Notes under the pieces: generated by a model
Databases searched by the model: none
The model's input: the letters and a program-made list of their open reading frames with translations, nothing else
Told to the model about the DNA's origin: nothing
In this document: in pieces, positions 1-7,262 of the stretch
How the letters are laid out: each line of letters starts with the position of its first letter
How positions within the stretch are numbered: position 1 is the stretch's first letter
Program-made: the position numbers and the translations under genes
Origin: CAZEAN01 sp964510225
GTDB taxonomy: Bacteria > Planctomycetota > Planctomycetia > Isosphaerales > Isosphaeraceae
Reading direction: 5' to 3'
NCBI GenBank assembly: GCA_964510225.1
Contig: CAZEAN010000078.1
Location: forward strand, 1 to 26,015
Length of the DNA: 26,015 nt

Positions 1-367
1 TGGCAAGTTGCCGCCCCTGCCAAGGCCGATCGCTGAAATCGGCTGAAGGATTACCAAAATTGTAGGTATCTGATGTCTGCGTTTGTTCCAAAAATGGCGC
101 GATCTGGACGAAGACACTTGGACCCCACCAGTAGCCACCAAAGACGACGTCAGAGCTATTTATATTACCTGGAGGCAATGAGCCGAACGCAGATTCATAA
201 TTCAATGCTCCTAACGCCAACTGCTTGAGATTGTTAGTACACTGCGCACGACGTGCTGCTTCACGAGCGGACTGTACCGCCGGTAAGAGGAGGGCGATTA
301 AGACTCCGATGATGGCAATAACAACCAAGAGTTCAATCAATGTGAAACCGAAACGTCTCCGAATCAT
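1..367 (-). CDS. DUF1559 prepilin-like protein (3' end cut by window edge)
   Basis: The visible first 122 residues open with a type IV prepilin/pseudopilin leader: a basic start MIRRR, then FGFTLIELLVVIAIIGVL with Glu at +5 after the FG|FT cleavage position, then a hydrophobic helix. This is followed by SAREAARRAQC and NNLKQLALGALNYES, the hallmark of the DUF1559 family that is greatly expanded in planctomycetes. After this comes an SLPPGN segment and the start of the secreted domain. A strong AAGGAG sits 7 nt before the ATG, so the start is well supported. The C-terminal part lies outside the window. The family's function is not established; the leader implies prepilin-peptidase processing and export. 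A small lipoprotein gene lies upstream on the same strand. Confidence 0.93.
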   Translation of the reverse strand, partial: MIRRRFGFTLIELLVVIAIIGVLIALLLPAVQSAREAARRAQCTNNLKQLALGALNYESAFGSLPPGNINSSDVVFGGYWWGPSVFVQIAPFLEQTQTSDTYNFGNPSADFSDRPWQGRQLA

Positions 368-444
368 GAGACTGCTCCTTTCAATGAGATTGATAGCGGA
401 TCATCTTGGGCGAGGAGGAGAAGATGACGTACCTTCGAATGCTG

Positions 445-475
445 CGTCGTTTTGTAAGTCACTTCCAAAACGACG
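445..475 (-). terminator. 10-bp perfect hairpin upstream of the DUF1559 gene
   Basis: CGTCGTTTTG (445-454) and CAAAACGACG (466-475) are perfect complements separated by 11 nt. The hairpin lies between the lipoprotein gene and the DUF1559 start. There is no T-run on either side, so it may be an intercistronic processing or stabilising hairpin, a 5' UTR element of the DUF1559 gene, or a factor-assisted terminator. The structure is seen; the role is inferred. Confidence 0.4.
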
Positions 476-545
476 AACTGATTGAATGAGTCAAATGAAA
501 GCCGAGCGAGTTTCAGCGACCTTTTGGGGAGTACAGCTGAATCGG

Positions 546-565
546 AACACTCAACCACGAGTGTT
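546..565 (-). terminator. Hairpin just after the lipoprotein stop codon
   Basis: AACACTC (546-552) pairs with GAGTGTT (559-565) across a 6-nt loop, ending 7 nt beyond the lipoprotein stop. The position suggests a transcription terminator or 3' end hairpin for the lipoprotein gene, although no U-tract follows on the minus strand. Confidence 0.4.
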
Positions 566-572
566 GGGGGAA

Positions 573-794
573 CTAGCGCCCCCCTCGGCCACCACGTCCT
601 TCCGCTTCGTCTCGGAGCATCTGGCCTCGACCACCAACCGGAGTTTCAGTCTGTCCTTCCGGTGCAGGAACCACCAGAGGTTCGTTGCTCGAGTCATCAC
701 CGGGAGTATTGCAGCCAGGCAACAGCGACAAACTTAGGGCTGGAAGAAGCATAAGCAGGGATGAATTAGCCCAGTAGCGATTCAACGAATACAC
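573..794 (-). CDS. Small putative lipoprotein
   Basis: This is a 73-residue protein starting at GTG, with an AGGGAGG ribosome-binding sequence 10 nt upstream. The N-terminus is a lipoprotein signal: a short basic/polar start (MYSLNRYW), a hydrophobic stretch rich in Leu, and the lipobox LLPGC with Cys at residue 28. The mature part is short, acidic and Pro-rich, and ends in a Gly/Arg-rich tail (GRGGRGGR). No enzymatic domain is visible. Small lipoproteins next to DUF1559 genes are common in planctomycetes, so a joint envelope role is plausible but unproven. A hairpin follows the stop. I am fairly sure it is a real gene because of the clear lipobox and ribosome-binding site. Confidence 0.7.
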   Translation of the reverse strand: MYSLNRYWANSSLLMLLPALSLSLLPGCNTPGDDSSNEPLVVPAPEGQTETPVGGRGQMLRDEAEGRGGRGGR

Positions 795-1152
795 GTGTGT
801 CGAACCTCCCTAAGATGTCTACGCACCGAAGTGCTGAATGGAACTCAGAGACTTGCTTCGGCCCCACTGGGATCCTACCGTCGATGCGACCAACTGGAGA
901 CTGGAACAAGTGGCTAGGGAGAGACTGGACCCATACACTGATGATCAACTGCGCTAGTGGTCTTCCGGTGGTTCAAGACGTAGGTGGTTGTACAGTTGAT
1001 TGGGGTGTAGCGGACGTAGAATCCTCGCCGGCTCCGTTTCGGCGTTGAGATCGTGGGACCTTGAGTTGTTACCCGAATAGGCACCAATGTGGTCCGATTC
1101 GGGTCACCCAAAAGCCAGAAAAAAACAGACTTAGGCTGCGATTGTGCTGTCG
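795..1152. other. Non-coding gap upstream of the lipoprotein gene and downstream of metK
   Basis: No convincing gene is present. It holds a nested inverted repeat at 944-1000: ATCAACTG (944-951) with CAGTTGAT (993-1000), and inside it GTCTT (960-964) with AAGAC (975-979). A second strong hairpin at 1071-1104 is listed separately. A run of seven T on the minus strand (around 1120-1126) lies between the metK stop and that hairpin. The promoter and leader of the lipoprotein gene must also be here, but I see no clear -35/-10 pair. Confidence 0.4.
1071..1104 (-). terminator. Strong hairpin downstream of metK
   Basis: ACCCGAAT (1071-1078) pairs perfectly with ATTCGGGT (1097-1104). The interior adds GG/CC and ACCA/TGGT around a 3-nt loop, giving about 14 bp in total. 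It lies about 50 nt after the metK stop. On the metK strand the T-run comes before rather than after the hairpin, so it is not a textbook intrinsic terminator. It is probably a 3' end structure that stops transcription or protects the metK mRNA. Confidence 0.45.
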
Positions 1153-2337
1153 TTAGGCGACGGTGGCGGACGTCGCTGCTTGCTTGAGAGCCTCAGCCTT
1201 GTCCGTCTTCTCCCAGGTGAAGTCGGGATCATTGCGACCGAAATGGCCACCTGCTGCGGTCTTCCGGAAGATCGGACGTCGGAGTTGGAGGTGGTCAATA
1301 ATCCCTGCAGGAGTCAGTGGAAAGTGTTCCCGGATCAGTGCCTCGAGTTGGTGGTCGGGAACTTGGCTAGTTCCATGAGTATCAACCCGGATGCTCACCG
1401 GTTCACTAACCCCGATTGCATAGGCGAGTTGTACCTCACATTGGTGCGCGAGTCCTGCCGCTACGATGTTCTTCGCGACGTAGCGCGCCATGTAAGCAGC
1501 CGAGCGGTCGACCTTCGTCGAATCTTTACCGCTGAATGCACCACCACCGTGTCGACCTCGGCCACCATAGGTATCGACAATGATTTTACGACCAGTCAAC
1601 CCGGCGTCGCCGTGTGGGCCACCCACGACAAACTTCCCTGTGGGGTTGATGTGATATACGATCTCTCCGCTTACCATCTCGGCCGGGAGTACCGGCTTAA
1701 TCACCTGCTCGATCACTGCCTGCCGGATCGTCGACTGATCAATATCTGGCTCATGTTGTGTCGATACAACAACCGTGTGGACCTTTGTTGGCCGGTCACC
1801 TTCATACTCAACCGTCACCTGACTCTTACTGTCGGGTCGGAGCCAGGGGAGTGTACCATCGCGTCGGAGGTCGGTGATTCGATTGATAACCCGGTGTGCG
1901 AGTGCGATGGGGAGTGGCATTAGTTCAGGCGTTTCATCGCAGGCGAAACCAAACATCAGCCCTTGGTCGCCTGCGCCGACATCCTTGCCCGATGTGCTGT
2001 CCGAATCAACACCCATTGCGATGTCGGGAGACTGCTTGTCAAGGCTGATCAGCACCGAGCAGGTATCGGCGTCAAGTCCCATTTTGCCATCGGTGTAGCC
2101 AATTTCACGGACGACCGACCGGACAACATCCTGGTAATCAACGACTGCAGTTGTGGTGATTTCTCCAGCGAGCACCACGAGGCCAGTGGTTGTCAACGTT
2201 TCACAGGCAACTCGAGCGTTCGGGTCTTGCGTTAGAATCGCGTCGAGGATGCCATCGGAAATCTGATCAGCCATCTTGTCGGGATGGCCCATGGAGACGG
2301 ATTCACTGGTGAAAAGGTATTTGTGTGTTTCTGACAC
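1153..2337 (-). CDS. metK: S-adenosylmethionine synthetase
   Basis: MetK (methionine adenosyltransferase) makes S-adenosylmethionine from methionine and ATP in the cytoplasm; the enzyme needs Mg2+ and K+. The 394-residue length is normal for the family. Visible signatures are FTSESVSMGHPDK at the N-terminus (His18 of the ATP site), GAGDQGLMFG from about residue 121, the NPTGKFVVGGPHGDAGLTGR segment, and the phosphate-binding loop GGGAFSGKDSTKVDRSAAY. All three repeats of the fold are intact. The start is GTG with GGAG about 12 nt upstream. No nearby ATG gives a better N-terminus, because the family motif begins only a few residues in. I looked for a SAM or SAH riboswitch in the leader and did not recognise one. 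It stands alone, divergent from the DUF1579 gene. Confidence 0.98.
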   Translation of the reverse strand: MSETHKYLFTSESVSMGHPDKMADQISDGILDAILTQDPNARVACETLTTTGLVVLAGEITTTAVVDYQDVVRSVVREIGYTDGKMGLDADTCSVLISLDKQSPDIAMGVDSDSTSGKDVGAGDQGLMFGFACDETPELMPLPIALAHRVINRITDLRRDGTLPWLRPDSKSQVTVEYEGDRPTKVHTVVVSTQHEPDIDQSTIRQAVIEQVIKPVLPAEMVSGEIVYHINPTGKFVVGGPHGDAGLTGRKIIVDTYGGRGRHGGGAFSGKDSTKVDRSAAYMARYVAKNIVAAGLAHQCEVQLAYAIGVSEPVSIRVDTHGTSQVPDHQLEALIREHFPLTPAGIIDHLQLRRPIFRKTAAGGHFGRNDPDFTWEKTDKAEALKQAATSATVA

Positions 2338-2412
2338 GAGTAGTGCGCTCCAAGCAATCGAATCTGTGTTGGTTGAGGTCGTGGATTACGGAAATGTACG
2401 TGAGTTAAGGGG

Positions 2413-2629
2413 TCGACGGTGGTTCCGAGATAACTCTTCTGATGCTAAAGAAATCATTAGATCAGAATGGTTTTACTGCACCGCAAACGTCAGACGGAGG
2501 AGGAGAGTGTTATTTTCAGGATAATATCGTCACCGATAAGAAGAGTGAGTATACGGCTCAAGGCGATTTGAGTAAAGCATTTGAACCGTCGAGCGAGGAC
2601 CACCCGGGCCAACTCTCGTTGGTCTTTTT
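2413..2629 (+). ncRNA. Candidate structured RNA with its own terminator
   Basis: The space between metK and the DUF1579 gene has several perfect complementary segments. An outer helix is TCGACGGT (2413-2420) with ACCGTCGA (2585-2592). An inner helix is ACTCTTCT (2433-2440) with AGAAGAGT (2539-2546). Local hairpins are TCTGAT-g-CTAA (2438-2448) with TTAGATCAGA (2457-2466), sharing 3 nt with the inner helix, TATCG/CGATA (2525-2538), and CTCAA/TTGAG (2557-2572). An intrinsic terminator closes it at 2607-2629, which fixes the plus strand. It may be a free small RNA or a leader/attenuator for the DUF1579 gene, about 130 nt downstream. The closing stem plus central bubble with a small 3'-side hairpin recalls 6S RNA, but I cannot confirm that. 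Helices are seen; the RNA gene is inferred. Confidence 0.5.
2607..2629 (+). terminator. Intrinsic terminator upstream of the DUF1579 gene
   Basis: GGCCAAC (2607-2613), loop TCTC, GTTGGTC (2618-2624), then TTTTT (2625-2629). This is a 7-bp stem (one G-U pair) with a tetraloop and an immediate U-run, the best intrinsic terminator in the window. No plus-strand protein gene precedes it, so it must end a non-coding RNA or act as an attenuator. Confidence 0.75.
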
Positions 2630-2760
2630 ATGTTGATGATCCAAAATAGCTCTAGACAGATACGGTTCGTTTGTTCATGATTCGAGTGTTCGGTCGTGCC
2701 TGATCGAACGTTTACTATCCTTCAACTCAAACCATGATTCAATCAACACGGAGGCAACGA

Positions 2761-3363
2761 ATGACCTCAATCGCCCTGACTGTCATTCTGCTATGCGGAT
2801 CTCTTCAGACGGATTATTCATTAGATGCAACTCACCAAGAGGTAGAAGATTTCAGTGAGTTTGTGGTAGCACCCTCACCGGAACACCAACTACTTCGGGA
2901 CGATGTTGGTGCGTGGGAGGCAACAATCCGGTCCTACTCGCCGGGTATTGCGGAACCGATGACATCGAAGGGGGTCGAGCATTGTCGGATGTTCGGCGAG
3001 CTCTGGCTCACCAGCGAGTTTGAGGGAACATTCGCTGGATTCCCCTTCTCTGGCCGAGGGCAAACTGGCTTTGATCCCACATCAGGCAAATATGTTTCGA
3101 CATGGATTGATACCATCTCTCCTTCGATGTTGACCATGGAAGGGACCTTTGATAAGGAGAGTAAGACTTTGACCTTTGTCGGAAAGTCAGTCGATCCCGA
3201 GACTGGTCAAAAGGTTAGCACAAAGGTCGTCCAGCGTTACATCGATGAGAACCACAAGTCCTTCAAGATGCTGATGGAAGTACCCGGATCTACGGATGGG
3301 TTTGCCACGTTCATGGAAATTGACTACGTCCGAAAGTCGGACGCTCAATCCAGCGAAAAGTGA
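2761..3363 (+). CDS. DUF1579 family exported protein
   Basis: This is a 200-residue protein beginning with a signal peptide (MTSIALTVILLCGSLQ). The mature part carries the DUF1579 pattern: PEHQLLRDDVGAWEATIRSY, then GVEHCRMFGELWLTSEFEG, GRGQTGFDPTSGKYVSTWIDT and a closing FMEIDYVRK. Proteins of this family form a small lipocalin-like beta-barrel and have no established function; many are exported. I chose the ATG at 2761 because GGAGG lies 7 nt upstream. An in-frame ATG at 2734 has no ribosome-binding sequence and would add nine charged residues before the signal peptide. A candidate structured RNA with a terminator lies directly upstream and may control it. A strong hairpin follows the stop. 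Confidence 0.88.
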   Translation: MTSIALTVILLCGSLQTDYSLDATHQEVEDFSEFVVAPSPEHQLLRDDVGAWEATIRSYSPGIAEPMTSKGVEHCRMFGELWLTSEFEGTFAGFPFSGRGQTGFDPTSGKYVSTWIDTISPSMLTMEGTFDKESKTLTFVGKSVDPETGQKVSTKVVQRYIDENHKSFKMLMEVPGSTDGFATFMEIDYVRKSDAQSSEK

Positions 3364-3392
3364 TCGCTTGGATCGATTACTCGATGCTTTGG

Positions 3393-3431
3393 GACATCTC
3401 GGTGTTGCTCATCTGCCAACATCGAGATGTC
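3393..3431. terminator. Bidirectional hairpin between convergent genes
   Basis: GACATCTCG (3393-3401) pairs with CGAGATGTC (3423-3431), and TGTTG (3403-3407) with CAACA (3417-3421), with a G-T pair between, giving about 15 bp around a 9-nt loop. It sits between the DUF1579 stop and the end of the convergent minus-strand gene, so it can serve both. No long T-run follows on either strand. Confidence 0.6.
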
Positions 3432-3450
3432 TTCCTACTCTCCCTGTGCC

Positions 3451-4278
3451 TTAGTGTTCAGCCGTGGCATTCGTGTCGGCGTCACGATCACGGCGATACC
3501 AAGCGCGGAGGAGTTGAAGAGTGGAATTGTCGAGCATCGTGCGGGAGGTGGGGAAGAGGTCAGGTTCTTGATCGTTGGGCTCTTTAAGCACCAGTTGTGC
3601 TGATGGAGTGATGTAGGCGTTTCGGGCACGCTTCACAATGTCACCCAGAAAAATCGGGAAGTTCTCGACGGTTGATTGTGCGAGTCGGTCTTCGAGGTAA
3701 CTGTAGTTCATTTGATCAGTAACCACTCGGAAGGCGATCAAGGGTTCGTTGCGGACCAAGTGGAGTTCCGTTGTTGGTTCCTTAGGAGTCCGGGAAGGTC
3801 GACGAAGCCGAGGGGACCCTGGTTTTCTCAGAACCATCGCGTTTAAGGCGGCAGCAACGGCACCATCGCCCTTCCCTCGGATCGCCGCAGTCGGCTGATC
3901 CTCTTCGGGCATGATTCGCCCGACATGAACTAACTCCAGATGCTCCCAAGGGATCCAGTGAGCCGGCTCTCCATAGAGTCCACCGATCCGGAGACCTTGT
4001 TCCAGGCAGTCTGCCTTGTGGACGGACCGCGCAGGAAAGAGCTTGGGAACCGAATCGATCCGTCGGGCCTCAGCAGGAACTCGTTGTTCGTAAAGTGCAT
4101 CCAAGAGTTCTCGGACTTCACCCTCCGGTAGTGGGTAAGGGAGAATTCCTGGCGCCCGTCGAATCCACTGCATCGCCTCGGTTGGGTGCAAACCGAGGAC
4201 GCTCCGGAAGACCTCTCGGAGTGGTTGAACATCGTCTGGGAGATCAAAAATGATTAAACGATAGGTATTATCAGCCAT
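3451..4278 (-). CDS. Unknown protein with L7/L12-like N-terminal domain
   Basis: This is a 275-residue soluble protein without signal peptide or membrane segment. Residues about 5-75 read as beta-alpha-alpha-beta-alpha-beta: YRLIIFDLPD, then LREVFRSVLGLHPTEAMQWI, then an APGILPYPLPEGEVRELLDALYEQRVPAEAR segment. This is the pattern of the ribosomal L7/L12 C-terminal fold, also used by ClpS (pattern recognition, not a search). The middle contains WIPWEHLELVHVGRI and a basic patch KPGSPRLRRPSRTPKEP. The C-terminal half has FRVVTDQMNYSYLEDRL and ends with a region rich in charged residues. I do not recognise the full-length family. Similar layouts occur in uncharacterised planctomycete proteins. 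It is divergent from the TPR peptidase gene and probably monocistronic. Confidence 0.8.
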   Translation of the reverse strand: MADNTYRLIIFDLPDDVQPLREVFRSVLGLHPTEAMQWIRRAPGILPYPLPEGEVRELLDALYEQRVPAEARRIDSVPKLFPARSVHKADCLEQGLRIGGLYGEPAHWIPWEHLELVHVGRIMPEEDQPTAAIRGKGDGAVAAALNAMVLRKPGSPRLRRPSRTPKEPTTELHLVRNEPLIAFRVVTDQMNYSYLEDRLAQSTVENFPIFLGDIVKRARNAYITPSAQLVLKEPNDQEPDLFPTSRTMLDNSTLQLLRAWYRRDRDADTNATAEH

Positions 4279-4313
4279 GGCTGTACACTCGATTACGCTG
4301 CTGCGTCACCACT

Positions 4314-4409
4314 CTCTTGAGCTTAACGCGATTTTGTTGAAGTTGAACAGTGCTCCGAGAACCGAAGCGCTCGGTCGAACGAGCGCTGCCCTGGTCTAGC
4401 CCTCAAGAG
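4314..4409 (+). promoter_or_regulatory. Structured leader upstream of the TPR peptidase gene
   Basis: AGCGCTCG (4366-4373) and CGAGCGCT (4380-4387) form a perfect 8-bp hairpin with a 6-nt loop. An outer pair CTCTTGAG (4314-4321) and CTCAAGAG (4402-4409) encloses it. The region lies in the divergent space between two genes, so it may be a 5' UTR fold or a pair of operator sites. It supports the view that the peptidase reading frame starts downstream, at 4509, and not at the upstream ATG at 4350. Confidence 0.4.
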
Positions 4410-4508
4410 TCTCTACCGAGTATGGTGAATTCAAGAAGCCTTCGGTTGGGTTGTAACCGATCTCGTTCCGTTGAAAGACCAGACGACTGTCTGGAAGCAG
4501 AGGCGTCG

Positions 4509-7262
4509 ATGCGCACCAGGTTAACGATCGGAATCGTCTGTACCCTTCTTGTGACCTTCTCCGTTGACCTCCATGCAGACGAGTATGACGAGGCACGTCG
4601 CGAGTGGCAATCGGGGCGGTACGCAAGGGCACTGGAGGGTTTCGAAGCTATCCAAGAGATGGAGGGCGAAGCAGGAGATCGGATTGCCATCGGTCGCGCT
4701 GAGGCGCTCGAAAGCATGGGGCGGATCGACGAAGCAGTCGATGTCTTGATCAATGCCACTGAGACCGACTCGCCATCGGCCGAGGTGTTGGCCAAACGTG
4801 CTGAACTCGAGTTCAACCGAGGTAACCATGACGCAGCGGAGTCCCTCGCATCGGAGGCGATTGAAATCGATCGATTGTGTCGGAAGGCTCGTTGGGTCAT
4901 GGCAGAGTTACTCGACGTCAAGGGCCAACGTGACGAAGCAATCGAGGCCTATCGATGGTTTGTCCGCGATTACAATGCCCGAGCCGATGAGGCCCGTAGC
5001 GATGCCGAAGACCTCTGCTTGATTGGTCAAGCGGCAGAGCGGTACTATCGCGCCATCGCCCGAGGCGAAGAGCTTGCCGAGACGCTCAACGATATTATTA
5101 ACGACATTTATGAACGAGCGCTGCAGGTTGATCCGCAATGTTGGCAAGCGGCCTGGTTGCAGGGTCGGCTCTTCTTCGAAGGTTATCGCCAAGGGGATGC
5201 GCGCCGTGAGTTGAGCCGAGCGTTGCTGATTAATCCCAGCGCCACTGAAGTGATCGTGACGCTCGGGGAGATCGATCTTGAAAACTACGCTCTGAATGAT
5301 GGCCGCAAGAAAGCCGAAACCGCGATTGAAATTAATCCGTCTTACGCTCCGGCGTATGTTTTGCTGGCAGATCTGAACATTGCTGATGAGCGATTCCCTG
5401 AAGCGCTGGAAGCTGCAGAGCAGGGGGTGACGTGCTCGCCTCGGGATCTCGGAGCCTTGGCGCGGCTCGGAGCTTCCTACCATCTGCTGGGCGAACCCTT
5501 GGGGGTTGCTACTACCGAAGCGATCGCACGGGCGAACACCCCCAATCCTTCGGAATACTATACTGCCTTGGGCCAGCGCCTCTCCGATCGCCGGAAGTAT
5601 CCTCCCGCAGAACGAGCCTTGTTGGAAGCGATCAAGACCGCCCCGGAATTGCCACGTCCGAAGATTGCATTGGCGATGCTTTATATGCAGATTGGTCGCG
5701 AGGCCGAAGCACGGACGCTCTTCGAACTCGCCTACGATGCCGATCCGTTTAACGTCCGTGCCGACAACATGCTGAAGGTCTTGGAGCGGATGGAGTCCTA
5801 CGAAGAGATCGAAACGGAACACTACACTGTCTTGATCAAACCCCCCACGGATCGGCTTCTCGGTCGTTACATGGCCGATTTCTTGGAATCGATTCATCCT
5901 GAAATGGTCGCGCGTTTTGGGTTTGAGCCTCCCGGCAAGACTTCGATCCAGATCCTTGAAGATCAAGAGACCTTCAGTGGCCGAACGACTGCACAGCGGT
6001 TTATTCCGACCGTCGGGGCTTGTACGGGCACCGTGGTTGCGTTGACGAGCCCGACTTCCACGGGAGGACGATTTAACTGGTCCCGTGTCCTGACTCATGA
6101 GGTTGCTCACGTTATAACGCTGCAGCAGACCAACTTTAATATCCCTCATTGGTATACCGAAGCTCTCGCGGTTGAGAGCGAGAAGCAAGTCCGTCCCCAA
6201 GCCTGGAACAAGTTGCTCGTTGATCGCGTCCCTGACCGGAACTTGTTGAATCTGGAAACGATCAACCTGGGCTTTATCCGCCCTGAAGACCCCGATCAGC
6301 GCCAGTTGGCGTACTGTCAGGCGCAACTTTACGCGCGGTACATGGTCGAACGATTCGGCGAAGATGCATTGGCTCGGCTGCTCGACGCTTATCGACGGGG
6401 CCGGGCTACTCCAGATGCGGTCGTCGATACCTTCGAGGTCACCGTTGAGGACTTTGAAGCCGGATACCTTAAGTACCTCGATCGAGTCGTCTCCACCATC
6501 AGGACCCGAGTTGAGGATGAGGAGCCCGTTTCCTTCTCCCGGCTCTTGCTCGATCTCCGGAAGAAACCAGACGACGCAGACTTGAACGCTCGGGTCGCCT
6601 ACGAGTTTTTTGCCCGACGGGAGTACAAGGAAGCACGGCCCTATGCTGAGAAAGCCTTGGAGCTGGAACCACACCAAGCGTTGGCATCGTACGTGAAGGC
6701 CCGGATCTTGATGTTCATCGGTGAGGAATCGACGGCGTTGGAACTCCTCAAACCAGCGCTTGATGAAGAGCGGCCGAATGAACGTGTCTTGGATCTGCTC
6801 GCGGAACTGACGATGAAAGACAACGATCTCGGCGAGGCAGAACGTCTCTACGAGTTGGCCCGTCGTGACGACCCCCTGAACTCGAAGTGGATTGCGGGGC
6901 TCGCTCGGGTCCACCTCCGCCAAGGGAAGACCGATGCCTTCCTCGACGACCTCGCGATCCTTGCAAACAATGACGCTGATGATCGTGCCATCCGCCAGGC
7001 ACTCGCCGAACGCCATCTCGCTCTTGAGGAATACGAGGAGGCCGCCCGATGGGCTCAAGAATGTCTCTATATCAAGGTTGATGAAGTCAAGCCGCATGTA
7101 GTGTTGGCCGATGCACTGGCGGGTCTTGGTCGCTTCGAAGAGGCGGTCCGCGAATATGAGGTCGCCCTCGGACTGAAGCCGGAGAATCCTCAAGCGATCC
7201 AAGAGAAGCTGCAGGAAGCGCGCGCTTCCTTGGAACCGACAGCCTCCGAAAATCAGAAGTAA
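4509..7262 (+). CDS. Exported TPR protein with peptidase-MA-like (gluzincin) domain
   Basis: This is a 917-residue protein. It starts with a signal peptide (MRTRLTIGIVCTLLVTFSVDLHA) and continues with a long array of TPR helices (about 25-450), a zinc-peptidase-like domain (about 455-700) and a second TPR array to the end. The peptidase core has HEVAH at His530-Glu531-His534 and a downstream WYTEAL with Glu551, the expected third zinc ligand of gluzincins. All catalytic positions seem present. The substrate is unknown; the TPRs suggest a protein partner in the periplasm. I chose ATG 4509 because it opens the signal peptide and has AGAGG 6 nt upstream; an in-frame ATG at 4350 would bury the signal behind 53 residues. 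Its 3' end overlaps the convergent porin gene by about 10 nt. Confidence 0.88.
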   Translation: MRTRLTIGIVCTLLVTFSVDLHADEYDEARREWQSGRYARALEGFEAIQEMEGEAGDRIAIGRAEALESMGRIDEAVDVLINATETDSPSAEVLAKRAELEFNRGNHDAAESLASEAIEIDRLCRKARWVMAELLDVKGQRDEAIEAYRWFVRDYNARADEARSDAEDLCLIGQAAERYYRAIARGEELAETLNDIINDIYERALQVDPQCWQAAWLQGRLFFEGYRQGDARRELSRALLINPSATEVIVTLGEIDLENYALNDGRKKAETAIEINPSYAPAYVLLADLNIADERFPEALEAAEQGVTCSPRDLGALARLGASYHLLGEPLGVATTEAIARANTPNPSEYYTALGQRLSDRRKYPPAERALLEAIKTAPELPRPKIALAMLYMQIGREAEARTLFELAYDADPFNVRADNMLKVLERMESYEEIETEHYTVLIKPPTDRLLGRYMADFLESIHPEMVARFGFEPPGKTSIQILEDQETFSGRTTAQRFIPTVGACTGTVVALTSPTSTGGRFNWSRVLTHEVAHVITLQQTNFNIPHWYTEALAVESEKQVRPQAWNKLLVDRVPDRNLLNLETINLGFIRPEDPDQRQLAYCQAQLYARYMVERFGEDALARLLDAYRRGRATPDAVVDTFEVTVEDFEAGYLKYLDRVVSTIRTRVEDEEPVSFSRLLLDLRKKPDDADLNARVAYEFFARREYKEARPYAEKALELEPHQALASYVKARILMFIGEESTALELLKPALDEERPNERVLDLLAELTMKDNDLGEAERLYELARRDDPLNSKWIAGLARVHLRQGKTDAFLDDLAILANNDADDRAIRQALAERHLALEEYEEAARWAQECLYIKVDEVKPHVVLADALAGLGRFEEAVREYEVALGLKPENPQAIQEKLQEARASLEPTASENQK

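Noticed and set aside
1144..1923. A 259-residue plus-strand open frame.
   Set aside because: It is antisense to metK, which has full family motifs; the other frame has none.
2338..2640. A SAM or SAH riboswitch controlling metK.
   Set aside because: No recognised SAM-I, SAM-II or SAH core is readable on the minus strand, and the terminator found there points the other way.
4908..7202. A 764-residue minus-strand open frame.
   Set aside because: It lies wholly antisense to the TPR peptidase gene, shows no domain or signal, and mirrors the codon bias of the true gene.
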